Assembly (NCBI RefSeq): GCF_964656455.1
Contig: NC_135715.1
Coordinates: 80,578,414-80,642,413 of the forward strand
Source: Halichoerus grypus
Lineage: Eukaryota > Chordata > Mammalia > Carnivora > Phocidae
Length of the DNA: 64,000 nt
Reading direction: 5' to 3'
Each line of letters starts with the position of its first letter. Position 1 is the first letter of the stretch. Of the stretch, positions 46,915-56,086 are shown one piece after another. The notes below the pieces were generated by a model, which was given only the letters and a program-made list of their open reading frames with translations, was not told the origin of the DNA and ran no database searches. The translations under genes were made by a program, and so were the position numbers.

Positions 46915-49573
46915 AATAGCAAGCGTTCTAACTGGGAGAAACAACACTGAAGAGAAACCGTGCTTTAGCTACCGACGACCCCTGTGTGGGAGGAAGCAGT
47001 TTAGGGTGTACTGTGGGTGACAGCCTGGGGACGGGTTCTGACTTGTAATATCGGGGAGAGACAGGCTGGTACAGAAGGCAGCTCTCAACTCACTACATGG
47101 TGATGGGGCTAGTTCCGTTGACCATGGTGTGTGTGCAGGCTTAAACACAGCCACCTAACTCGAAGGAAAATCTCGGTTCAGAGCCTGTGCTTCAGGTAAA
47201 ATACATGCTCCTGAGGGTGGCAGCATTTTGTTGTGTGCGTGCGTGAGAGCACTGCAAGGAAGTCCAAAGCTTTTTACGAGTGAGACTCAGGCCCCAGCAA
47301 AAGGCAGTACACGTCTCCTCACTTATTTCGTGAAGCCAGCACTGCAGGCCATATTTTACATGGAGATCAAATAGCTAGCGTTCTAACTCGAGGAAACAAC
47401 ACTGTAGAGAAACCGTGCTTTAGCTACCGTCGACCTCTAGACGGAGGAAGCATTACACGGAGTACGGTGGCTTAGAGCCTGGGGAATGGGTTCCATACGT
47501 GAAACCAAGGGAGAAATAGGTCCGGGCAGAAGGCACCTCTGGACTCAGCTCTTGCTACCTGAAGCTAAGACTACTGCTCTATGTGTGCTTGGAATGCTAT
47601 GTGCTCGACCCTGACTGGGAAGAAACAAGTCTGTAAAGAATCCCAGCTGCAGCTCATTCGCCTACCAGGCTACTAACACCAAGAATCAATGCTGTAGCCT
47701 TACTGCGCTTTAGCTACCATTGCCGTTCCTGAAGCCGCAGTTTTATAGTGCTCGTGTATGAGAGACCGGGGAAAGGGTCCCATACGTGAAATGGAGTGAG
47801 AAACAGGCCGGTGCGGAAGGCAGGTCTCAGCTCACATCATGGTTATGGGGCTAGTACCGTTGCCCAGGCTGTGTGTGCCGGCTTAAACACAGCCACCTAA
47901 CTCGAAGGAAAACTCGATTGAGAGCCTGTGCTTCAGGTAAAACAGCTGCTCCTGAGGGTGGCAGCATTTTGTTGTGTGCGTGCGTGAGAGCACTGCAAGG
48001 GAGTCCAAAGCTTTTTGCGAGTGAGACTCAGGCCCCAGCGAAAGGCAGAACACGACTCACCATGTGTTTGAACAAGCTAGCACGGCAGCCCCACATTTGC
48101 ATGGAAATCTAATAGCTAGCGTTCTAACTCGAAGAAACTACACAGTATAGAAACCGTGCTTTAGCTACCGTCGACCTCTCTGTGGGCGAAGCAGTTTAGG
48201 GTGTACTGTGGCTGAGAGCCTGGAGACGGTTTCAATATCGTAATATCGGGGATAGACAGGCCGGTACAGAAGGCAGCTCTCAACTCACATCATGGTTATG
48301 GGGCTAGTACCGTTGCCCAGGGTGTGTGTGCCGGCTTAAACACAGCCACCTAACTCGAAGGAAAAACTCGGTTGAGAGCCTGTGCTGCAGGTAAAACAGC
48401 TGCTCCTGAGGGTGGCAGCATTTTGTGGTGTGCGTGCTTGAGAGCACTGCAAGGAAGTCCAAAGCTTTTTGCGAGTGAGACTCAGGCCCCAGCGAAAGGC
48501 AGAACACGACTCCCCATGTGTTTCATCACGCTAGCACGGCAGCCCCACTTTTGCATGGAAGTCTAACAGCTAGTGTTCTCACTCGAAGAAACAACACTGT
48601 AGACAAACCGTGCTTTAGCTACCGTCGACCTCTAGACGGAGGAAGCATTACACAGAGTACCGTGGCTGAGAGCCAGGGGAACGGGTTCCATACGTGAAAC
48701 CAAGGGAGAAATAGGTCCGGGCAGAAGGCACCTCTGGACTCAGCTCTTGCTACCTGAAGCTAAGACTACTGCTCCATGTGTGCTTGGAATGCTATGTGCT
48801 CGACACTGACTGGGAAGAAACAAGTCTGTAAAGAATCCCAGCTGCAGCTCATTCGCCTACCAGGCTACTAACACCAAGAATCAATGCTGTAGCCTTACTG
48901 CGCTTTAGCTAACAGTGCCGTTCCTGAAGCCGCAGTTGTATAGTGCTCGTGTATGAGAGACCGGGGAAAGGGTCCCATACGTGAAATGGAGTGAGAAACA
49001 GGCCGGTGCGGAAGGCAGCTCTCAACTCACCTCTTGTTTATGAGGCTAGTCCCCTTGCCCCGGGTGTGCCTGCAGGCCATAAGCCAACCACCTAACTCAA
49101 AGGAACAACTCTGTAGGGAATTCCTGCTTCTGCTAAAAGAGCCATGCCTCAGGGTGGACGCATTGTGTGGTGTGCATGCGTGAGTGCACAGCAAGTGAGT
49201 CCAAAACCATTTTCCTTGTGAGACCCAGGCCCCGGAAGAAGCCAGAACACGACTCCCCACTTGCTCCATGAAACTACTACTGCGGTCCCACTTTTGAATG
49301 GAAGTCTAATAGCTAGCTTTCTAACTCGAACAAACAACATTGTAGACAAACCGTGCTTTAGCTACCATCGACCTCTGTGTGGGCGAAGCAGTTTAGGGTG
49401 TACTGTGGCTGAGAGCCTGGGGACGGTTTCAATATCGTAATATCGGGGGAGAGACAGGCCGGTACAGAAGGCTGCTCTCAACTCACATCATCATTATGGG
49501 GCTAGTACCGTTGCCCAGGGTGTGTGTGCAGGCTTAAAGACAGCCACCTAACTCGAAGGAAAAACACTGTAGC
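46915..49573 (-). repeat. Inverted satellite block 15, most diverged, edge of macrosatellite
   Basis: There are about eleven to twelve inverted monomers. The first (46915-47060) closely matches the start of block 14, including the shared ACCGACGAC variant, showing that both follow copies of the same L1 junction. A segment of about 1.19 kb is repeated internally (47431 corresponds to 48625), with ACCTCTAGACGGAGGAAGC and the remnant junction CGCCTACCAGGCTACTAAC in both. The satellite ends within GAAGGAAAAACACTGTAG near 49573, followed by unrelated sequence. Confidence 0.88.
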
Positions 49574-49789
49574 ACAGTAAGTGGGGCTAGAGAAGAAGGG
49601 GTCTTGGAAGTATAGGGTAGATGGGCGCTGTGGGGGTTGGGGTTGGTGGGTAGGGAGGAGAGTGAGGAGGAAGGAAGTGTATTGGCCCCAGATTTCCAGA
49701 GCAGCAAGATTTGGCTGTGTCTTTCTGTTGCCAGCCTTACTCTTAACTAGTTGCTAGTCCATCCATTGGAAATTGGTTTAAAAAAATCT
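49574..49789. other. Single-copy flank next to the macrosatellite, with G-rich tract
   Basis: This is the first sequence beyond the satellite. It contains four G-runs of at least three at 49632-49655 (5, 4, 3 and 3 guanines with loops of 2, 5 and 2), which fit the usual G-quadruplex pattern. I see no gene or recognised repeat. Confidence 0.6.
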
Positions 49790-49804
49790 AAAGAATGGAA
49801 CCAA

Positions 49805-49947
49805 CCAAGGTTATGGGGATTAAGGAGTGCAACTTGTTGTGATGAGCACCCGGTGATGTATGGAATTGTTGAATCACTACACACACACCTAAAAGTAATG
49901 CAACACTGTATGTTAACTAACTGGAATTAAAATAAAAACTTTAAAAA
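49805..49947 (+). mobile_element. LINE-1 3' end, very short insertion
   Basis: The sequence GATGAGCACCCGGTGATGTA, then GTATGTTAACTAACTGGAAT, AATAAAA and a poly-A tract, is the usual carnivore L1 3' terminus. The insertion is only about 140 bp. The flanks AAAGAATGGAACCAA (49790-49804) and AAAGAATGGAGCCAA (49948-49962) form a 15-bp duplication with one mismatch, which fixes both ends. Confidence 0.85.
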
Positions 49948-49962
49948 AAAGAATGGAGCCAA

Positions 49963-50349
49963 ATAGGGTATCCTTTTCACTCCACGTTCCAAATCTCTCT
50001 GGGCATCATATTGCATCATATTCTATCATAACTCAACAGAATAAAGCCATAGGTGATTCCTGAAAGTGTCTGCAGCACTTTTTTTGTCATTTTTCAAACA
50101 GCTACCGTGCACTTGACCCTGTTTTCACACAGTTGACTATTTCATCTCTTGCCTGTAGAGGTGGGAATGATAGAGAAGGGGAGGAATAAGGAAGAGGAAA
50201 CAATTGCTAGAAGCAGTAGGTTAAGAGGAGGCCTAAGTTATGTTGCTAGAGTGGCCATTTGTATTGGAAGAATCTACATTCATTTTTGTGTATCTTCCGT
50301 GTAGTTAAAAGCCAGTATTTTCCCAGAATTTGCTGGTATATCATCTTCT
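49963..50349. other. Intergenic sequence, nothing recognised
   Basis: The sequence is AT-rich and not repeated elsewhere in the window. There are no splice-flanked open frames or repeat signatures I can name. Confidence 0.5.
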
Positions 50350-50573
50350 TGTATAAAAGGGGCTGAGGAGAGCGCCCGTGCTCTCCTCTGCCATAGGAGG
50401 TTACAGGGAGAAGCCTCTGTCCATGAGGAGGTGGGCTGCACCAGGCACTGAGTAGGCTGGCACCCATGGCCTTGGACTTCCCAGCCCCAAGAGCCGTGAG
50501 AAACAGATTTCCGTTGTTTGTAAGCCATCCAGTGTCTAGTATTTTGTTATACTAGCTTGAACTAAGACAACTG
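50350..50573 (+). mobile_element. MLT1-type LTR fragment (ERVL-MaLR)
   Basis: The sequence begins near TATAAAAGGGGCTGAGGAG and ends with CTTGGACTTCCCAGCC, GTTTGTAAGCCATCCAGT and ATTTTGTTATACTAGC, then AACTAAGACA, the 3' half of an MLT1A-like LTR. It is a relic LTR of an ancient endogenous retrovirus-like element with no internal genes. Short frames across it are not coding. Confidence 0.8.
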
Positions 50574-52014
50574 GGAAGGGCTTTTCCACTTTCTAATGTA
50601 ATGCGTTAATATTTCAGGTGTCCGTTACAAAAATTGGCTTGCAGACCTGCTTGCTACCCTGAGGTGTAGGCCAACTACTGTCTCCATGTAAGCTTCCTTT
50701 CCCTTAAAGGAAAGTCTTTTAATAGGAGTCTTTTAAATGAAGTCTGAAATTATAAACTCCTTTGAATTAAATTTATTATTCATTCTTAACCCAAACACCA
50801 CTCTACTGTATACAATAGAAGATCTATAGTATTAACCAAAACCAGGGATTCCAGCTATGCAAACTTACACACCTATACACCATAGTCGTAATTATAACTT
50901 ACTCCATTTCATTTGGGCTTGAGATATAAATATAATGGTTTTGAAAATATGAGATTAAAATTATTTGGAATTGAATATAATTTATAAATGATAAATATAG
51001 AAGCTTGAAGCGATTTAGCTGTGAAGAGACGATACAGAAGTAATTGCAGATACTTTTAAGAATTACCTTTTGGCTTTATTTGGTTGAGTTATGATATAAT
51101 GCCTAGAGAGATTTTTAAATTTGGGAATTATGATGAGTAAAGAAGAATGATAAAACTAACTCTATAATGAGAACTGATGCCTTGTGAATTAGAAAAATAG
51201 CCAGAATTTTGTAAAACACATTAGAGGACAAATAGCCTCAAATTAAGATTATATTGATTTTTTTGTAAAATACATATATGTATATATTTTGTTCATTGTA
51301 GAAAAATACCAAACAAAATCTTTCAGAGAATAACTGCTACCTTTGTGTATATCCTTATTGGCCATTTGCTATGTCTTTGTCTGTCTTTCCTCTCCACCTG
51401 CCTGCCTTCTCTCCCTCTGCCTTCCGCTTTCCCTTCCTTCCTTATTCCTTTTCTTCCCCCCTCCTCATTTCCTCTCTCCTTCCACATCTTCTACATAGAT
51501 ATACTTCTCAAATGAGATCATATCATGTTGCTGGATGATGAAATGCCTTTTGTTGGCATATCTGCATTAGAAAAGACTAGGAACTTTCTGTGATTAGTCT
51601 AAGCAGCAAGCCTTCTCTTGAATTACACACACTTATACTCACATCCACTTGCCCAGGTGCACACAACAAATTATTAGAAGCGGTAGAAAGGATTCTGACA
51701 CCAGTCTTCAGTTCTTCACTAAAAGAAACTGGTGATAACTCTTAATAATCTGAACATGACTAAAATAATGATTCCAAGCATCTATTCTTTCAAGTCCGGG
51801 GAATCCTCTTCTGTGTGCTATCTTCTTCTTGTTTAAGGAGAATTACTACTAATCACAGAAAGTTCTTAGACTTTGCTGATACAGATGTACAAATTTGAAG
51901 CAGTTAATTGCTTATTTTATTGGTTATGAGGAATGCTGTAACTCACTATGTTTTTTTCAAGCCTGACTTTGTTTCTGTTGTTTTCAACCGTGTGAGTTTG
52001 CTTAGAGGTAAGTA
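50574..52014. other. Intergenic AT-rich sequence with pyrimidine tract
   Basis: There is no gene here. Two things stand out: a C/T-rich tract at about 51373-51495 (simple sequence such as CCTTCCTTCC) and a pair of inverted 40-bp arms at 51558-51597 and 51848-51886, listed separately. The rest is unremarkable and carries no repeat I can name. Confidence 0.55.
51558..51886. repeat. Short element with ~40-bp inverted termini, possible DNA-transposon relic
   Basis: The core GAACTTTCTGTGATTAGT (51581-51598 region) is matched in reverse complement by ACTAATCACAGAAAGTTC (51848-51865). Weaker similarity extends outward on both sides to about 40 bases. The enclosed interval is about 250 bp. This could be a non-autonomous DNA transposon, but I see no clear target-site duplication and cannot name the family. 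Confidence 0.4.
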
Positions 52015-52018
52015 AGGG

Positions 52019-52435
52019 GCACTGTAGTGTAGCAGAGTTGGTTAAGAGTGTGAACTGTGGAGCCAGGCTGCGTTACGTTCAAATCTTCACTTCATCTAAC
52101 TTGTTTTGTGATCTTGGCTAAGCTACTTAGCCTCTCTGTGCATCAGCTTTCTCATCTTAAAGTGGGAATAGTAATAGTACTTACCTCATGGGATTATTAT
52201 AAGAATTAAATGACTGTTGAGGTGCCTGGGTGGTTCAGTCTTTAAGCGTCTGCCTTCAGCTCAGGGATCAAGCCCCGCATCGGGCTCCCTGCTCTGCAGG
52301 AAGCCTGCTTCTCCCTCTCTCTCTCCCCCTGCTTGTGTTACCTCTCTCACTGTCTCTGTCTCTCTGTCAAATAAAAGAATTAAATGACTGTCATATTTTA
52401 CACACTCAATAAATGTTAGCTATTTTTATTATTTA
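52019..52435 (+). mobile_element. MIR SINE, split by a later SINEC insertion
   Basis: The tRNA-related head (GTTGGTTAAGAGTGTGAACT, GTGGAGCCAGGCTGCG), the body (CTACTTAGCCTCTCTGTGCA, TACTTACCTCATGGGATTAT) and the tail (CACTCAATAAATGTTAGC, after 52400) are the typical MIR order. The element is interrupted at 52218-52374 by a Can-SINE. Confidence 0.85.
52218..52374 (+). mobile_element. Can-SINE (SINEC), plus strand
   Basis: The element starts GAGGTGCCTGGGTGGTTCAG, has the tRNA-like promoter region, a CTGCTTCTCCCTCTCTCTCT pyrimidine-rich part and an AAATAAAA tail. It is flanked by perfect 17-bp duplications, AAGAATTAAATGACTGT at 52201-52217 and 52375-52391. SINEC elements are tRNA-derived, mobilised by L1, and restricted to Carnivora. 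Confidence 0.93.
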
Positions 52436-52454
52436 AGTCTGAGCTGTAAAGATC

Positions 52455-52735
52455 ATTCATGTAGTCTATGATTCCATTTATATGATATGTCCAGAATAGG
52501 CAAATCCATAGAGATAGAAAGTAGATTTGCATTGCCTATGACTAGGGGACTTGCAGGGAATGGGGAATGACTACAAATGAGTATTTTTTAATGGTGATGA
52601 AAATGTTCTTAAAGTAATTGTGATGATGGGTACACAAGGCTGGGACTATAAAAATCACTGAATGTTGCATTTTAAATAGTGATTTGTATATTATGTAAAT
52701 TATATCAATTAGCATGTTATTAAAAAATCTGAACT
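52455..52735 (+). mobile_element. Old LINE-1 3' UTR fragment (L1M-like)
   Basis: ATATGTCCAGAATAGGCAAA, CCATAGAGATAGAAAGTAGA, GGTGATGAAAATGTTCT, AAAATCACTGAATG and ATTATATCAATTAG follow the order of an old mammalian L1 3' end. Divergence is higher than in the carnivore-specific L1 copies to the left. Confidence 0.75.
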
Positions 52736-53364
52736 GGAAACAAACTTTTGATGCACAGAGGCATGGTGTTTCTTGTGTTACCACCATCAGATATCCCACT
52801 GGTTGCTGCCTCTCAGGGATGCTCCTCGTTTTTGTGGGCACATAGGCGTACACTGAAACAGAACATCAGGAGACTTCTCTTTTTCTCAGGTGTATTTGAA
52901 GGAGTGTTCCCTTGGAGAATGACAGAATGAAGAACATGCACGTGCCCTGTAGGGCTTATCAGCTCTCTTTCCAGAATTGTCAGAACTGCAGTTTAGGATA
53001 TGTATGCTCTTGGTTATGAGACACTACACTTTGGAATTAGAAGGAAAACAAAAGAGGAAGCTGCCATAGAAGTCTCAAGTGTATATAAGATTGTTAATAC
53101 AACATTGTGCTGAAATTCGTTTTTTGATATTTCTGAGTTAGGATGTTAAATTTTTTACTTGGTAGTAGCGTTTGAAAAGTACAGTTTAAAAAAAGGTTTA
53201 TAGGCTTGCCAACAAAGACTAATTTCAGAAATACATGCAGATATGGTACAATATCAAAAGTACTTATTAATTGGAGGAAAGCAAGATGAAGGATGAGATA
53301 AAGTTATTTATATGAAACAGGCGTTTAGTGAAAATATTCTTAAATATAAGTCTGATGACTTATA
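52736..53364. other. Intergenic sequence, nothing recognised
   Basis: This is AT-rich sequence up to the left arm of the inverted duplication. Short frames exist (for example 52748-52930) but have no recognisable domain, start context or splice context. Confidence 0.5.
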
Positions 53365-53710
53365 GGCATCAGAATGAACACATGAGGAGAAGAACTGCCC
53401 TAACTGACCCGCAGACCTGCAGCATGACACAGAGCTGGCCCAGTCAACTTGCTTATTACATGCTATGCTCCGTAGATGACAGCTAAAACTGGGATAATAA
53501 ATTAAAGTAAAATACACAATGAATGCTAAAAGAAGTTGATATTGAGAAAAATGTAAGAGAGAGAAAAAGAAACTTAATAATCGCTAAGCATCCAAAGTGA
53601 GTATATGAATACCTGTTTTCTATTTCATCTAAGAAAAGGACTTGGGTAAGCCCATTTCCCCTTGTTAGAGACATTTAGGATATTTGGGGAAAATGTCCTG
53701 ACTCTATATA
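53365..53710 (-). repeat. Left arm of a 346-bp inverted duplication
   Basis: This arm is the reverse complement of 55741-56086 with no length difference and roughly nine mismatches counted by eye. The arm runs from GGCATCAGAATGAACACATG to GTCCTGACTCTATATA. The open frames on its minus strand recur in the right arm only because of the duplication. I recognise no transposon family. Confidence 0.88.
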
Positions 53711-55469
53711 TAAGTCTTGCTTATCAAAGTGAAAAGTCATGGATTGCCATTTAAAGACCGATCACAAGGATGTTCTTTAAATACCTAGAAAGTGCATTGC
53801 TAATACATCCCAATTTAGTTTGAATGAAAATTAAATTATAGTCTTTGGCAAAAGAAATTATTAGTTCATGACTTGATTATATTTTGAATATGTATTTCAT
53901 AGATTATATTTGATTATATATTGAAGAAGAATTTTGCTGTAGTGTCCTTTTATTTTGAGGGAGATGTTTTAAATCGCTGTCCTTGCCGTAGAAAATTATT
54001 GAATTGAATGGAAGGGCATAGAAGGAAATTATATTAGTATTTATGTCATGTATCATCAATTCTTTTTCTTTCATGATCTATTCTAGACATTTTTTAAAAA
54101 GTCACAGCAAAAATTGGAAATATTTGGATTTATTCCAATCTGTATCCTTAAAATGTCAAATAAAATCTCCACTCATGAAGGCTTATTTTTCGTGCTGCAC
54201 GGGTTTAGTGACGGCTTCCTGGGGGAGGAAGTACGTTACAGCTGCACTGAGCTGAAAGTTACAGTAAAAGAATATTTTTCCACCATTATCAGTTTTCAGC
54301 ACAGATTCTGTCTCTAATTTGTGATTGAGTCACTGAACCAGGAAGGTGTTTACCTGCAAGGTGAGCTGGTCGAAACGGGAGAAGCTTTTAAGTTCTAAAA
54401 TTTCAGCCATAGTCTTCCCTAGAGGAAGAAAAAAGTGGGTCTCCTCCTCCCTTTTTTATATGCTCTTGTCAATCACAAAGCCTCTTTGTACTGGTGGGGC
54501 CTGGATGGTGACTGAGGGCTGGCTGTTTATCGTGTTCCCGTCATCCTAAAACGCAAAATAAAAGGAGGAGGAAAACATAACTTTGGGTTCCCAGGCCTTA
54601 GAGAATTAAGTTGCTTGTGGCAGCCCGGGTCCTCTGAATCCAAGCTACCTTGGAATGCTTTCTGAGGTGATTTGTTTGTTCACTAAAATGGAGTATGTAA
54701 TTCTTACAGTTTTAAGCTCCTTAAAGCACATTCAGAACAAGAATAATATTCAGAATCTGATAATGGAAAGCAGTTGAGCTTATCAGAGTTAATGTCTTCT
54801 ATCACAGAAACATCAAGCTCTAGTAATAGGAGCACAATTGCTATTTTATCTTATGTTTCTTGCTTGAGTGTTAAAAAGATGCTTTTGGAATTGGATAATT
54901 CTCAATTGTACCAATTGTAATTGTACCAATTGTAATATTTTGTACAAACCCTTCTTGCAGGGTGTCATTTTAAGATATTTTCAGGGATTCTTATAGAAGA
55001 GGAGACTCCCCTCACCTTTTAAAATCACTAGCAACTTCTGGTATGAAACATGTAGGGAAATTTGTTATAGCAAGCCAACCTTGTTGAAATTACTTGAGTC
55101 CTAAGACTTACAGTCATTAAAGTTTTTGATCGCTTAACTAAAGTTATTGACTCTTTCTTTTGGATTTTAGCTTATATCCCTTATAATTTTCTATTACATT
55201 CTAATGATAGGAACAACTGTGTGAATGGATATGAGTTGGACTGATATGGCTTTCACCTTAAAAGAATATTGACCTGGTGAAATAGTGTTCTTTTAAATTA
55301 TTCTTTAGAAGAGCAGAAATAAAATAGTTCCAATAAGGATGAAAAAGAAAGGTTTTGTTGTTAAATGAGGTATTCCTTTTTATTGATTCCGAAGTACACA
55401 CTTACTAATGCTCAAGAGGTATAAAATGAATTATTACAAATTCAGATGTCTGATGTAAAAGCTATAAGG
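53711..55469. other. Spacer of the inverted duplication, no gene seen
   Basis: This AT-rich sequence separates the two arms. A 15-bp direct duplication, AATTGTACCAATTGT, occurs twice in a row at 54904-54933. I find no named repeat and no credible exon. Confidence 0.55.
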
Positions 55470-55632
55470 AAATTCTCAAACTTGTATGTGCATACAGATC
55501 ACTGGGAGATTTTATTGAAATGCAGATGATGATTCAGTTGGTCTGGGGTGGGATCTTAGCTTCTGCATTTCCAGGAAGTTCCCAGGTGATGCTAGTGCTG
55601 CTGGCCCTGGGAACACATCTTGAGCGGCACAT
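55470..55632 (+). mobile_element. MER5A-like hAT-Charlie DNA transposon relic
   Basis: ATTCTCAAACTTGTATGTG, GATTCAGTTGGTCTGGGGTG, CTTCTGCATTTCCAGGAAGT and TCCCAGGTGATGCTAGTGCT follow the MER5A consensus in order, ending near CATCTTGAGCGGCAC. It is a non-autonomous element without coding capacity. Confidence 0.83.
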
Positions 55633-55740
55633 CTGTAAGTCACCTCAAGAAACAAATTATAAAATTAAAATGAAAAAAAAAAAATCCAAGACTTTATAAT
55701 CTCACTGCCTCTCTTGGCAACCCATTCTAGTAGTTGACAA

Positions 55741-56086
55741 TATATAGAGTCAGGACATTTTCCCCAAATATCTTAAATGTCTCTAACAAGGGGAAATGGG
55801 CTTATCCAAGTCCTTTTCTTAGATGAAATAGAAAACAGGTATTCATATACTCACTTTGGATGCTTAGTGATTATTAAGTTTCTCCTTCTCTCTCTTACAT
55901 TTTTCTCAATATCAACTTCTTTTAGCATTCATTGTGTATTTTACTTTAATTTATTATCCCAGTTTTAGCTGGCATCTACAGAGCATAGCATGTAACAAGC
56001 AAGTTGACTGGGCCAGCTCTGTGTCATGCTGCAGGTCTGTGGGTCAGTTAGGGCAGTTCTTCTCCTCATGTGTTCATTCTGATGCC
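55741..56086 (+). repeat. Right arm of the 346-bp inverted duplication
   Basis: It runs from TATATAGAGTCAGGACATTT to TTCATTCTGATGCC and mirrors 53365-53710. Beyond the outer ends the flanks (TGACTTATA on the left, CATGCTGAA on the right) do not match, so no target-site duplication supports a transposon with long terminal inverted repeats. Confidence 0.88.

Noticed and set aside
50354..50376. TATA-box promoter (TATAAAAGGGGC)
   Set aside because: It lies in the expected position of an ancient MLT1 LTR. No downstream gene is visible, so I treat it as a relic.
52218..52374. tRNA gene
   Set aside because: The tRNA-like sequence is the head of a SINEC retrotransposon with target-site duplications and an A-rich tail.
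53365..56086. Single DNA transposon with 346-bp terminal inverted repeats
   Set aside because: No matching target-site duplication lies outside the arms, no transposase-like frame is in the spacer, and an old MER5A copy sits between the arms.
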